Source of the DNA: Mixophyes australis
Lineage: Eukaryota; Chordata; Amphibia; Anura; Limnodynastidae
Length of the DNA stretch: 64,000 nucleotides
Assembly: GCA_036250195.1 (NCBI GenBank)
Contig: JAVHZZ010000006.1
Coordinates: 185,441,850 to 185,505,849 of the forward strand
Direction of reading: 5' to 3'
Position 1 is the first letter of the stretch; each line of letters begins with the position of its first letter. The notes under the pieces were generated by a model. The model saw nothing but the letters and a program-made list of their open reading frames with translations, did not search any database and was not told the DNA's origin. Shown one piece after another: positions 12,901 through 23,650 of this stretch. A program made the position numbers and the translations under genes.

Positions 12901-15900
12901 TACACTAAACACCCTCATTCATACCACATACATTTATTAAAAATAATAACCCCCAAAATACTTACCAATCTGATTTCTTTCTCTTATGTCAACAGCTTGT
13001 CAGCAGCCACGGTGACTGGCTATATAGTCAGACAGTGTAACAGTGATATGTTTACTAAACATGCTGCTAGCGATTTTTAAAGCAAACCTGAGAGAGTTTG
13101 CTTAATCGCAGCTTCATACATTTGAGACTTGTATAGCTAGAGTGGCAAACAGTCAGGACTTTGATCTCTATCAATTTTGTAAATAGCGATTTTGACAGAA
13201 ACACATCTCTGGCGATTTTACATCAAATCTCACTGTAATACATCTGTGGGATGAAACACCCGCGAGAAAATCACTGGATTTTCAAAATCGGAACTTTATA
13301 CATTTGCCCCCTAGACTATGTCACATATAGGAACTTATTTATGACATGCACTGGATGTACATAATCATCATCATCATCACCATTTATTTATATAGCGCCA
13401 CTAATTCCGCAGCGCTGTACAGAGAACTCATTCACATCAGTCCCTGCCCCATTGGAGCTTACAGTCTAAATTCCCCAACACACACATATATACAGACAGA
13501 CAGACTAGGGTCAATTTTGATAGCAGCCAATTAACCTACTAGTATGGTTTTTTTTGGAGTGTGGGAGGAAACCGGAGCACCCGGAGGAAACCCACGCAAA
13601 CACAGGGAGAACATACAAACTCCACACAGATAAGGTCATGGTTGGGAATTGAACTCATGACCCCAGCGCTGTGAGGCAGAAGTGCTAACCACTTAGCCAC
13701 CATGCTGCCACGTGTACAGACCAAAACACATTGGTTTGGCACCATTGCACCTCGATGAGTTCCTAAGCACAAATAAGGAGGTTTTTCACACTGCACCTTG
13801 GACATTTTGCTCTTTATAAATAAGGCCCATTATATCTGACACTGGAGGTCACCTCAAAACCTCTAAATTATGCCAGTCCCCTAATATTTATCTTTGTAAT
13901 TCCTCTCCCACCTCCATTTCTTCCAAACTAAGAATTTGTGCACAAGGGTATGTTGCACCAAAGAGGTTGAAGCACTACATTATACATCTCTTTGGGCCAT
14001 ATGACTGTGTTGGAAGTTAATTACATTTTGGGGTGAGTATCTGGTTTTGATGTTAATTATGTTATACTATGAAATATAAAATTAACTTTTAATGAACTAA
14101 GAAATAAGAAACTTACAGATATTTGAATAGTTTAAATGAAGCTAAACAAACCAGTATATTCTTAAAAAGAAAAGTTTAAATTAATGAAGAGGGTGGTCCT
14201 AAAGTGTTAGAAGGATGGACTTGTATGTGACTTTCACTCTTTACACTAAATGCTTTTCTTCCACAAACCCATACATATAAGTGCAACCCTCTTACAGGGT
14301 ATTTTCATAGATCAGGAAGTGGGAATGCTCCTAAACATGTGCTGAGATGACAATAGGGTGCACATGTTTAATAACATCAAGCAGTGCAGATCCAAATGTC
14401 TTCACAGTTGTTCATACAGTTAGTTTCCTACCACTTATCACATTATTTAATCCTCTTAGTTACTGCAGACAGATATAATACCACACCGAACACATCTAGA
14501 GGTTTTCATAAAAATTATCTTTACCCATGCACTTGGCCTCAACCCAGCCCTTCCCCCTAATGACACAGAGGGCCACAATCCACTCCAGTGGCAGGCCTGG
14601 ACTTTATTTTTAGGGGGAGGCGATTTAGCATAGGTACGCCCCCCTCCATTCTGATTGGCTGGCTATGTTTGGCCCCGCTCCATCTGCAATTGGCCCTGCC
14701 CCCTCCCCCTGTTTTGATCTGGGACACAATTTAAAGATAGGCTTGTGCTGCCAGGGAGGGAGGGGATCATCCCCCCTTAGATCCGCCACTAATCTACTCA
14801 GATAGTTTTATGACAGCTTTTCTTTGTCACATTGGTAAGATAAATTACAAAAACATAAACTAAAAAAAATATACTAATTTTTAATAAAATGCCCATGAAA
14901 ATACATTTTTTTAAACAACTGCTTATATATTATAAGGAATGTTCCCCTTACTTTAAATTACAAATATTTTAGAAGTCATATCAAACTTCCACGAGATGTT
15001 TTTTATATTAAAACCTTATTTCTCAAAGTAAGAGGTGGATTATCCCATATTGCATTTAATAATTTAGGCATCTACTTGGAAGAGCCTGGATATACAGGTC
15101 CTACGTCCTTTCTGATTCTTCACATTCAAATATAATTTTTTTTAATAAACCTGCCCATTTGGACTTGATGAAACCAGAACTATCACAGTCAAAAAGAGAT
15201 AAAAATGCCTTGCGCAGTGTGTTTTCAATCTCAGTAAACTCAGTATACTAGGGTCAACTCATATATATCGATATGGAACCTGCATCTGCAGATTTTAATC
15301 ATTTCTGTTTTATATTTGCTTCAAGAAGCACTGTATTAATTTTTTATTTGCATCCTTAATTATGTTTTGTTGACTTACTTGTTGGGAAAGTCATCAATAG
15401 TCGCCCTGCCATTTTTAATCTGCAGGACAATATTTGCTTTCTCTGTGGTAACCGCAGAAATCTATAAAACATACAGGGACAATAAACAAATTTGGCATAA
15501 TACAAAAAAAAAATGGCGAGACAAAGCACACATCCTGGTGATCTGTCACTCAATAAATCTTCATTTAGAGAGTAACTATGAAACACATTTTCCCATTACA
15601 TTAGTCTAACTAAGACAGGGAGGAATACAGGCAAAGTCACATTCACTTATTTGGTATTTACTTTACCTATCACATTTTGTAATGTTATAATTGAAGTACC
15701 TGAGTCAGCAATCATATTGATTACATTTTTTAACTGATTGTTTCTCTTCCTGTCACTTCTATCCTTCCACAGACAAAAGCAGACACTTAAGAAAGGCTTA
15801 AGAAAGTGGTTCTTCTATGTCATGCAATCTGTGATAGGGAGGGGGTGTGGAGTACGCCCCCCTGAGTGATTGACTTTCACTATCTTATTCAATATCCTAG

Positions 15901-18900
15901 TCAATATAATTAGCCAGGCCAATGAAGTCATAGCAAGCAGAATTAAAATGCTTAATGTTTTATGCTTTATCAGCATCATCCCTCTAGCTATTTTCTTTTA
16001 CACACAGGTTTTTTGATTTGTTAAAGTAAGGGGGAAGAGGAGTACTTTACTGTGCTGTTTTATAAGATGCATTTTATTAGAGACAGGCCACATTTTATCA
16101 ATTTTATCTTTTGTACATTTTGCCAAGTAATTTCCTTTAATCTTTGTGTTGATCAATTGAGACAATTAGTTTTTGCGTTAAAACTGAATTTTAACATCAC
16201 TTCTGTTTTCCCGCTATATAGAGGTGAATCCAAAGAACTGAACACACACATCCTATATTTAATAAAAGAGGATCTGCAAGAATAGTAATGATCAGGTTAA
16301 ATATATATGGCCTGATTTGTTAAAGAAAGTAAATACAAAAAAATGAGTAACTTTGCACCTGGGCAAAACCATTTTGCATTGGAGAGGGAGGTAAATTTAA
16401 AATGTGGGGACAGATTTCAGTTACAAATAAAGCTATCAAGTATTTGTGCACAACATGAAAAAACAGCCAGCATTTAACTTATGTGCAAAATAATAAACTA
16501 ATTTGCACCCCTTGCATTGTAACATGGTTTTGTCCTGGAGAAAACTTACTCAATTTTTTTACTTATTTTCCTTAATGAATCAGGCCCTAGAGCCTGATTC
16601 AAGTCTGAACGTAACTTGCACACAAGTTCCATCTTTAAAAAGAGCCTGCAACTTGAGCGTATTTCCGCCTGTATTCAAATACTTGCGTATCTTACCATAC
16701 AGTCATGGCAAAAGTCTTGAGAATGACACAAGCATTGGTTTTCACAAAGTTTGCTGCATCAGTGTTTTTTGACCTTTTTGTTGAATGTTGCTATGGTATA
16801 CTGAAGTAAAATTACAAGCCTTTCATAAGTGTTAAAGGCTTTTATTGATAACTACATTAAGTTTATGCAAAGAGTCAATATTTGCAGTGTTGACCCTTCT
16901 TTTTGAAGACCTCTGTAATTCACGCTTGCATGACACAGGACTGATGGTAGCACTCACCTTTCCTTCTCTGGACAAGCGTTTTTCCAGATGCCCCAAACAA
17001 TCTGAAAGGGGATTCATCAGAGAAAATGACTTTACCACAGTCCTCAGCAGTTCAACCCCTGTACCTCTTGCAGAATATCAGTCTGTCACTGATGTTTTTC
17101 CTGGAGAGAAGTGGCTTCTTTGCTGGCCTTCTTGACACCAAGCCATCCTCCAAAAGTCTTCGCCTCACTGTGTGTTCAAATGCACTCACACCTGCCTGTT
17201 GCCATTCCTGAGCAAGCTCTGCACTGGTGGTGCCCCAATCCCGCAACTGAATCAATTTTAGGAGACAGTCCTGGTGCTTTCTGGATGTTCTTGGGCACCC
17301 TGAAGCATTCTTCACAACTATTGAACCTCACTCCTTGAAGTTATTGATGATCCGATAAATGGTTGATTCTGGTGCAATCTTACTAGCAGCAATAACCTTG
17401 CCTGTGAAGCATTTTTTGTGCAAAGCAATGATGACAGCACGTGTTTCCTTGTAGATATCCATGGTTAACAGAGGAAGAACAATGATTTTAAGCACCACAC
17501 TCCTTTTAAATCTTTCAGTCTGTTATTCTCATTCAGCATGACAGAGTGATCTCCAGCCTTATCCTCATCAACACTCTCACCTGTGTTAACGAGAGAATCA
17601 CTGACTTGATGTCAGCTGGTCCTTTTGTGGCAAGGCTGAAATGCAGTGGAAATGTTGTTTTTGGGATAAAGTTCATTGTTATGGCAAACAGGGACTTTGA
17701 AATGAATTGCAAATCATCTGATCACTCTTCATGACATTCTGGGGTGAATGCCAATTGCCATCATAAAAACTGAGGCAGCAGACTTTGTAAAAAATAATAT
17801 TTGTGTCATTCTCAAAACCTTTGGCCATGACTGTACATTTCAATTTGAATCTAGGTGGATATATGATATGTCTAAACATTACTTGCTGTACATAGACACA
17901 CATACCAGACTGCAGTATATGCATATGTGCATGTACAATAAAAGTTCATATCAGAAAGCATAAATCATTTTTTTATTCTAAATTAAAAATACAGGTTTTT
18001 TTCTTAACAGTATAATAATTAAATAAATATTTAAAAATATTTATTTTCAATACAAATTTATTTACATGCATGAAGATGATTTCAATGCATACTGTACATA
18101 CAATGCATTCTTATAGTATATCTTTGCATACAGTTGTTCTGTGATAGCTACTAGCGTTCATATGTGTAATTTTTAATTCATAGACTATGCTCTGTCAGTC
18201 ATCACTACCAACCGGCATTTACACCTGCCCTGCAGTGAGTGTAAAATATACAGCTTGAATCAGCCGCATCTGCATTGGAATGCTCTTAATGTACATGGCC
18301 AATGTTAGTCCGCCCCTTCCTTCCCCCATTCCGCTACTCAAGTCGTAGGCAGTCGGTTGCATTTTGACATGAATTGGATGCAATTGCGCTCATTGGTCTA
18401 ATGTCCATTGGTGGGCATACGCAGTGCAGAATCACACAAGAAATGCTATGCAAACTAACATATGTCCGAAGATGAATCATGCCCACAGTGCATCTGGTTG
18501 GTACCCAACGTGTCCCAAACACTGTCCATTTGATGTTTGACCATTTACTAAATACTCTCTGAATTTACATCATTAATAATACGTACTCTTCATTATATTA
18601 TTTTCAATGGTTCTCTTTTAATTGCCCACAATGTCGCATTTTTTTATAATTGCTATATTTACAGTCTATTCAATATGCAATATTCACTATTCATTATTAC
18701 AGGAAAAAAGACAGTTGGCAGAGAAGTTGATCTTTAAACAGCCTTAATAAGTTTCCCTGAATATGTTTACATCTTGCTGCATTTTCTATATCCAAAATTT
18801 TTCTTTCAAAATATGAATTGTTTATGTTTTTTTACATATACTTTACCTGATTCTGGAGATCTTGAATATTCCTGGAGTACCGACTTTGGTCAATAGGCAA

Positions 18901-19419
18901 GTCAGGAGCATTGTTTTCATACCACTCACAGATCTTCTTCTCCAGCTGTGCATTCGCCTGTTCCAAAGATCTGATCTTTTCCATATAAGAGGATAGCCTT
19001 TTATTCAGAAGTTGCATAGTCTCTTTTTCATTTATGGCGAAACCACCATGTTCTTTAAAGGTACTTAAATTACTGCTATCACTCTGAACAGTGTATCCAT
19101 GTTTCAAGGAAACTAATGCGCAGCTTGTATCTTGATGGGCATACAACGGTTTGTGGTGGCCACCATGCTGAAAAGCATGAAACGTTCCACGGTGTAACAT
19201 ATGATAACCTATTTTGTGAACAATATTAGATCCTCTATGATAGGACATATGGGATCCTTCTTGAAAAGTAGAATGTGGTCTTCCATGGATTTTGTAGAAT
19301 CCTCCATGACTAGATTGATGGGAGCCTCTATGATATGAGTGACTGCTCATTTTAGGAAAAAGAAAACCCACCAGAAAGATATTTTTGTGGGATCCAGCTG
19401 AAGTTATTCTGTGGGCCAT
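1143..19419 (-). CDS. Gene A: divergent histidine-rich-head type I keratin, exons 1-6
   Basis: This gene encodes a type I (acidic) keratin, an intermediate-filament protein that pairs with a type II keratin in the epithelial cytoskeleton. Six exons were placed on the minus strand: 18847-19419, 15379-15461, 10633-10789, 10304-10465, 1675-1800 and 1143-1363. Exons 2-6 measure 83, 157, 162, 126 and 221 bp, the sizes usual in type I keratin genes, each with AG acceptor and GT donor and consistent phase. The joined 1322 bp are open. Exon 1 carries a His/Gly/Ser head and a good helix-initiation motif (NEKETMQLLNKRLSSY). Coil 2 is odd: it contains prolines, including one in the helix-termination motif (LEPEIAICQRMLDG), and exon 2 has lost the conserved DNAR motif. 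Exons 7-8 were not found and may lie left of the window. The gene may be active but fast-evolving, or an early-decaying copy without stops. Introns 1, 2 and 4 are filled with transposons. Confidence 0.8.
1675..1800 (-). CDS. Gene A exon 5 (126 bp, coil 2, proline-bearing)
   Basis: Acceptor gtag and donor ATG/gtaggt delimit exactly 126 bp. The 42 residues (starting RSEFTCKVVPASEDQQSV) align without gaps to exon 5 of gene C ([18 protein letters not shown]), sharing Q-Q-x-x-S-V, a central P/T-E-L/V-I, Q-T and the final methionine. Two prolines and several charge changes sit in what should be coiled coil, so the frame is kept but the helix would be weakened. Confidence 0.75.
1801..3253. other. 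Gene A intron 4, left part, unassigned
   Basis: This is non-coding intron sequence between exon 5 and the LINE. Part of it (from about 2460) may be the 5' untranslated region of the LINE that follows, because the sequence becomes GC-richer there. No gene is supported. Confidence 0.4.
3254..4085 (+). pseudogene. LINE ORF1 remnant (L1-type gag-like)
   Basis: The frame opens MSNKPKKVTTGALANFFGSK and continues with a probable coiled-coil segment, then an RRM-like part containing DWAHRALRA and, after further stops, words near DPKNEETYNQSL. This order is typical of L1-type ORF1 proteins, which bind element RNA. A stop near 3602 and later stops and frame changes break it. Confidence 0.6.
4768..8333 (+). 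pseudogene. LINE ORF2 remnant (endonuclease and reverse transcriptase)
   Basis: The start reads NLNGLNSPRKRTILLG and then ADIVLLQGAHLTG, the N-terminal block of L1/Tx1 apurinic endonucleases. Further on come FISGRQAPDNTRRVIDLI (6385-6440), LNSEKAFDRIS, ITLYADDVLLSI (about 6762-6800, the RT catalytic box) and GTFLHIWWACPKLTRFW near the C-terminus. The reading changes frame several times and contains stops, so no full protein can be made. Confidence 0.8.
8672..10303. other. Gene A intron 4, right part, unassigned
   Basis: AT-rich intron sequence. The only structure I can support is a TTA microsatellite and a SINE-related tail around 9916-10090. No coding region is supported. Confidence 0.5.
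9916..10090 (+). repeat. (ATT)n microsatellite with a SINE-like flank
   Basis: About twenty TTA/ATT units (9916-9980) are followed by TATATTTATAAGGCACCACA, the same arrangement seen at 32740-32800. This suggests a short interspersed repeat whose simple-repeat end expanded. An open frame across it is low-complexity and not a gene. Confidence 0.6.
10304..10465 (-). CDS. Gene A exon 4 (162 bp, coil 1B end and linker L12)
   Basis: Fifty-four codons lie between acceptor tgtag and donor AGG/gtaact. The exon reads EMNYLTSQLGARVSVEVE then AAPCTDLNKVLTEIRDQYEN, which matches the type I keratin linker 12 signature (QLG...VE.(D/E)AAP..DL...L...R.QYE). It ends VDRLFIQR: the tryptophan of the canonical AWF motif is absent, as in genes C and D. 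Intron 3 is only 167 bp. Confidence 0.9.
10633..10789 (-). CDS. Gene A exon 3 (157 bp, coil 1B)
   Basis: The exon is exactly 157 bp between a ttcaag acceptor and a CAG/gtgatg donor. One base completes the exon 2 codon, then YEMELSLRSSIEAEVNDL continues the coil 1B heptads through DLQQELLRMKRDSEQ. It is the best-preserved rod exon of gene A. Homology to the matching exon of gene C runs over the whole length without gaps. Confidence 0.9.
10790..12040. other. Gene A intron 2, left part, unassigned
   Basis: Non-coding AT-rich intron sequence next to exon 3. No repeat family or gene is recognised. Confidence 0.5.
12041..13312. mobile_element. Non-autonomous DNA transposon with terminal inverted repeats
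   Basis: The left end reads AGGGGTAAATGTATCAA and the right end is the near reverse complement (TTTATACATTTGCCCCCT). The interior has a GC-rich part (12220-12820) with open frames on both strands, none resembling a known protein. This termini family recurs in the window (26537, 54721, and the fragment at 40168). It lies in gene A intron 2. Confidence 0.6.
13358..13712 (-). mobile_element. tRNA-headed SINE, full-length-like, with (ATC)n end
   Basis: In + orientation it begins with ATC repeats, then ATTTATATAGCGCCACTAA, and ends in the tRNA-like head with promoter-box words near 13655-13705. This is the reverse complement of the copy at 51349-51698. The central block around GGAGGAAACCGGAGCACC is the most conserved part between copies. 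Confidence 0.75.
13713..15378. other. Gene A intron 2, right part, with one GC-rich repeat
   Basis: Intron sequence. At 14590-14790 there is a GC-rich block that begins CCAGTGGCAGGCCTGG and ends TTAGATCCGCCACT, probably a small DNA-transposon remnant. The rest is AT-rich with nothing recognised. Confidence 0.4.
15379..15461 (-). CDS. Gene A exon 2 (83 bp, start of coil 1B, degenerate)
   Basis: The exon is exactly 83 bp, with a ttttatag acceptor and a gtaagt donor, and moves phase 0 to phase 2. It reads ISAVTTEKANIVLQI and then a segment ending DDFPNK, against [15 protein letters not shown] and DDFRDK in gene C. The usually invariant DNAR and NARLAADDF stretches are changed (K-N-G-R-A-T-I-D-D-F), so coil 1B is relaxed here, but no stop or frameshift occurs. 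Confidence 0.8.
16309..16587. mobile_element. MITE, copy 1 (GGCCTGATT termini)
   Basis: Terminal inverted repeats GGCCTGATTTGTTAAAGAAA and the complement of TTTCCTTAATGAATCAGGCC bound a 279-bp non-coding element in gene A intron 1. Copies with the same ends lie at 20958-21269 and, 3'-truncated, at 26197-26446. A clear target-site duplication was not seen. Confidence 0.7.
16700..17833 (-). mobile_element. Defective Tc1-like transposon in gene A intron 1
   Basis: The element is flanked by TA (16698-16699 and 17834-17835), as expected for Tc1/mariner insertion, and has inverted ends CAGTCATGGCAAAAGTCTTG and the complement of CCTTTGGCCATGACTG. On the minus strand the transposase begins MDIYKETRAVIIAL, has an in-frame stop after about 44 codons, then an HTH part (TSAELAQEWQQAGVS, RRRLLEDGLVSRRP) and a C-terminal remnant (NIDSLHKLNVVINK). 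At 1134 bp it is shorter than the usual 1.6 kb, so much of the catalytic domain is deleted and it cannot move by itself. Confidence 0.85.
17834..18846. other. Gene A intron 1, right part, unassigned
   Basis: Non-coding sequence between the Tc1-like element and exon 1. A GC-richer block near 18180-18530 may be an old repeat, but I do not recognise its family. Confidence 0.4.
18847..19419 (-). CDS. Gene A exon 1: His-rich head, coil 1A, start of linker L1
   Basis: The exon gives 191 residues and ends in phase 0 at a CAG/gtaaag donor. About 129 residues of head contain roughly 20 histidines in loose eight-residue units such as SHSYHRG and SHQSSHGG. Coil 1A follows, starting NEKETMQLL and running through [19 protein letters not shown]. 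Two starts are possible. The outer ATG (19417-19419) has G at +4 and lies about 80 bp from a TATA box, like the spacing in gene C. The inner ATG (19348-19350) has A at -3 and removes 23 residues that do not look like keratin head. I keep the outer one. Confidence 0.85.
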
Positions 19420-19493
19420 CGGTAATTGTGTGTAGGAATCCAGTCAAGTTCAGTATATGCTTAAAATACAGAAGCTTTGTGTCTGTAGAATCT

Positions 19494-19501
19494 TTTTTAT
19501 A
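19494..19501 (-). promoter_or_regulatory. Candidate TATA box of gene A
   Basis: TATAAAAA on the minus strand lies about 75-82 bp before the outer ATG. This is close to the TATA-to-ATG spacing of about 90 bp in gene C. A second AT-rich TATA-like string lies near 19545-19555. Confidence 0.45.
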
Positions 19502-20957
19502 ACATGTTCAGCAAGCGTCAGAGAATGTTGAGTAATGTTTATGGGTTTATATATAAAAATTTAACAGTGAATATTCTTAGACAAAATAATTTATTCTGGA
19601 CTTGTAGATAAGGTCCCAGTCTATCACTATGATTCTTATATTCTAGCTCTCTTTACTGTGTGGACCTTATTTTTTACTTCACCTTCTAGAACATTACCAA
19701 CTTATTTTATATAAACTTTCATAGAGTATCCCAAAGAGGGAGGATAACAATGGGGATGCTGTTCAGAAAATTGAAAATTGTCTCATTTAAATATAATGTT
19801 TGACGCTCATAAAAAAACTTATTGAGACACTACTGAACATGGTAAAATGAAAATAAAGTTAAAATGTGTCAATCAATGTATTTTTATGATGCAAAGACCA
19901 TATATATCAAACACATTATTAGGAAACATTATTTTAACACCTAGCAAGCTTAGCAACCTTGTTTTAAAATGAGTCTGGAATGATTTGTTGCTGTCTATCA
20001 GAAGCGGCATATACAATACAATTATAGCTAGTCTAGTTTTCAGTCTAGACTGTATCTTTGGGCAAAAATACAAGCAGGCATTTCCATTCTCAGTAGGATT
20101 CTACAGTCTATTTTTCATAGATGATTTTGGTCAAAATTTAAGGAATGCTATAGCTATGCCATCCACTAAAATAAAGCATTGTTCCCATTTAACTGTTGGG
20201 AAGAGACCATATTATGTGCTGAACTAATATTAAAGAAAAAACAAGAGACATCATTAAGGCATGAGGCGTAATTGTCAGGTTCCGAAGATTACATTTATTT
20301 GATGACATGGCATGGCTGCTCCCTGTCCACAGGGTTTCCCTTATCACCAATGGAGGACTCTGGTGATGCCAAGGATTTGAACTACAAACTCTGCATTGCA
20401 CCAGTGCAGGATCTGTGTAATGTTCCACTGGCTAAATTTGCTGCATCTTTGTTGATCCTGTTAGATTTGTGCAGATTGGTATCTGGAAGGCTCTTAATGC
20501 TGTTGATTTGATGTTTATTACCTCAACTTTAGGTCTATAAAAACAGTTTCCTTTGAACAGTAGAATGCCGTTTTATTAAGTATGACTCTGTAAACCAGAT
20601 TTTTGGTTCTTATCTCTTCCTAGCTGTTTTCATGGCATATAGCTTATATGGAACAAGTCAAGTTTAAAAGTAAATTAGTTTGCATTTTTTGATTTACATG
20701 TGCACTTCTGAAGAAACCACTAAACCAGTGGAGAAACACATCAAGAGATTTTTCATACTATCAAATATAAGCTCATTAATTACTGCTAGTCCGACCAGAC
20801 AGCAGCACAAGCATTGATATGCACATGGTATCTTCACTACTCACTGCAGTGTGAGCTATCACCTGCTGCTTATTCGAAGAGAAACTGCCATGGTGGAGGC
20901 CCAAATTAATAAACAATATATATTAAGCAAGCGGATACAATATCTAAAGGATTTATT
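19502..20957. other. Upstream flank of gene A, mostly unassigned
   Basis: Intergenic sequence upstream of gene A on the minus strand. It contains the hammerhead-like motif at 20708-20742 and a stretch (about 20800-20930) that resembles 23930-24110. No gene is supported. Confidence 0.4.
20708..20742 (+). other. Hammerhead-ribozyme-like motif, imperfect
   Basis: CTGAAGA is followed by a 5-bp hairpin (CCACT, five-base loop, AGTGG) and GAAAC, the order of a hammerhead core (CUGANGA, stem II, GAAA). Two A's before and one after the hairpin are unpaired, and the ACGCGT palindrome typical of Penelope-type hammerheads reads ACACAT. It is therefore probably an inactive relic of a Penelope-like terminal repeat. 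Confidence 0.35.
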
Positions 20958-21269
20958 GGCCCTGAGTCATTAAGGAAAGTAGAGCAAAAAAGTGAGTAAC
21001 TTTGCTCCTGGACAAACCATTTTACAATGCAAGGGGTGCAAAATAGTTTATTATTTTGTACGTGAGGAAAATACTGGCTGTTTTTTTCATGTAGCACAGA
21101 AATACTTGATAGCTTTATATTTACACTGAAATTTGAAGTTGATCTACGACATGCCCTACCCCAACTATAAATCTGTCCCCACATTTTAAATTTACCTCCC
21201 CCTCCAATGCAACATGGTTTTGCCAAGGTGCAAAGTTATTTCTTTTTTTTTGCTTAATGACTCAGGCCC
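20958..21269. mobile_element. MITE, copy 2 (GGCC(C)TGA termini)
   Basis: Ends GGCCCTGAGTCATTAAGGAA and the complement of GCTTAATGACTCAGGCCC match copy 1. The interior shares the words GAGTAACTTTG and CAGCCAG/CTGGCTG, partly inverted. It is non-coding. Confidence 0.7.
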
Positions 21270-21789
21270 ATTGTGTGTAATTGCTAAACTCATTTTGGGT
21301 CAGTAAAGAAGTAGTTAATCTGATTTAATGGACATATTACCTCGGTGAAGTGCCCTTCCACTGTGCACATGTCCATCTGAAAGGAAAGGTTTATAACACC
21401 TAAGTGAAATGACTGTCTACAAGATCTTATGAGAGAAACTTGTTGCCAAATCCATGCTAACTCAATTCCCAAATTTCCCACTGCCCTAAATTTAGATAAC
21501 TATTTTGATCATATGCAGGGGATATTGATATTTGAAGGTATTAGATTGTCAATTGGCACAATGGTGCGAAGAGTCAGGTTCCTCTCAGTGACATAACAGA
21601 AGGGTTAGAGTGTGCATATAAAAACCCACTGTATTTGACTTCAAATTGTCATCTTCTTGGGACTCAATCAAAATGAGGGAATGTCCATTTTATTCTGCCT
21701 TGATCCAGGCATACAAATTGCAGATTGCACTGCATAAGTGTTATATTTCTGTACTTTTTACCTTTATTTTGTAACTGTATTGTATTTAA

Positions 21790-22118
21790 TTTTTTTGTAT
21801 GTAACCCCCTGTCACAGTGTGTGTGTGGTCCTTGGGTGCATAGGTGGTTAGTGCACTTACTTACTCACTTGCACTCACTTGCCCAGGCTAGTTCTTGGGT
21901 AAGGAGGTAAGTGACCAGAGGGCCTTCACTCATGCAGGTATTACAGCAAAGTGTAGACATATGTTACCGACAGACTGCAAACTGCAGGCAGGGCTTTCCT
22001 ACCTCTCTGTCTGTCTGTATTACTCAGTATTGTTTTGTTGCTGTGTTCTTTCCCAATTGTAAAGAGCTACGGAATTTACTGCCTCTATATAAATAAATGA
22101 TGATGATGGTGATGATAT
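21790..22118 (+). mobile_element. SINE-like copy, divergent, with (GAT)n tail
   Basis: The 3' end reads GCCTCTATATAAATAAATGA followed by GATGATG units, the same tail as the other SINE copies. The 5' part keeps GTGGTTAGTGCACTTAC, a degenerate tRNA-like head. The central domain is poorly matched. Confidence 0.5.
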
Positions 22119-22499
22119 GTCTTCTCCATTCCACATTACTTAGGTTGCAACCAGTAAAACAGATATGTACAGCTCACACATACTTCTAGTTCACCCTGCA
22201 CAGCTCTTAAGTGAGTGATGCGTTTATTTTAATAGGACAGTCACATTGTAAATGTTTTTTAACGTAAATTCATGTCTCTCAACAGTGTTCACTCATTCAT
22301 CCTGAACTCTGAGTAAATGTTTTACTACATTCATTACAAGTTGAGTATGCCTTTCCTGTCAATAATCAGTGAATCAATATTTAATATATTAAAAGAAGAC
22401 ACAAAATTCCAGCCTAAACCTTGTGCTCACCTATCCCTTAGGTTACAGATTTAACTGGTCTCCTCCCCAACCCAGGCACACACTTCCACACCTCTCCCC

Positions 22500-23650
22500 T
22501 GCCACCATCCTCGTATAAGGCCCATAGAACGGCTATGACTTATTTACCCAATTGTGCACACTCTGCGTTTTGAAAGCTAAAATAGTTAACACACTGGTAT
22601 TCAAAGGGTTAACACGCCAAGTAATCAACCTCTTCTAAACAGGCAGTGAATTTGTTGAGAGCAATAAGGACAGCACTTATTAAATTTTAAGATTTAATAT
22701 ACAATAAAGTTCAATGCTTACAGGTTCTAAAAACAATTAATAAAAGATGACATAACACACAGCAAAACATTAAAATAAAAGGGAGAAATATTCAGAGTAT
22801 GAAACCTACATATGAGTGGTATAATCTGCATCAAGGGAAATTGGCTTGGAAAATGGACAGCTCATCAGTGTTTGATTTCCCAAAAGTCTGACAATTTCTT
22901 GTAAGTGGTCTCATATTTTAAAGACACTTTTTCCCCCTGTCCCCTCCTATAGGAGTTGGTCTCCAGTGGAGTCCTGTGACACAGTTTTACATCCACAATT
23001 TATAACTTCCCTGTTTTAATCCTGAATGCTAAAATGTAACATATTTTTTCTGGGTAGTGTCACACAGACCCAATTTTATTATTAATAAATGCAATACAAA
23101 TTTAGAAATCTACAGATACCAAACAGAGAAAGGTCAAGTGTATTAGTTGAGCTGATACTCATTCCCTCTCATTCCCTGCATGACAGAATGCTTTATTCGA
23201 CGTATGGCTTGCCCCTCCTCATCCTATTTATAAATATGTGTTTGATCATTAATTATATTGATTGTAAGTGATATTTTAGAAATGGAATTATATTTGCCTA
23301 TATAATATATAGCAAGCCATCATGTGGTCTCCTTGTGTAAGACCTCCTGCTAGGACGGCTACCTAACATCTTTTCAGGTGCCATAAACCACTCCTATACA
23401 AGGACATAGCTCACCCCATGAGGTCTTTGAAGCTGTTAAGTTCCTCCTAAAGGTAACAATGTTATATTGTAGTCCTGGGTTGTGCAGAGCCAAGGAATAA
23501 ACACAGGCCAGAATCCTCACATTTGACACCATAACTTAGATCTCTAACTCTGTGAGAGCTTTGCTTTAAAGTAAATAGCATTTGCTTTAAAGTAAATAGC
23601 ATTATACCCTAGCTTACAGAGAAGCTCAAATTATAAATGGATTCATTTGA
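22500..23650 (-). repeat. Inverted copy of the intergenic spacer
   Basis: The minus strand of this stretch matches the + strand of about 38.2-39.2 kb and 50.6-52.3 kb. Shared landmarks in order are the ATAAGGACAGCACTTATT block (22664-22681, complement of the block near 39095), the GGGTCTGTGTGACACT block (complement at 23055-23075) and the TTCAAAGACCTC block (complement near 23425). It is non-coding. Its inversion relative to the other two spacers marks an ancient rearrangement between gene A and unit B. Confidence 0.7.
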
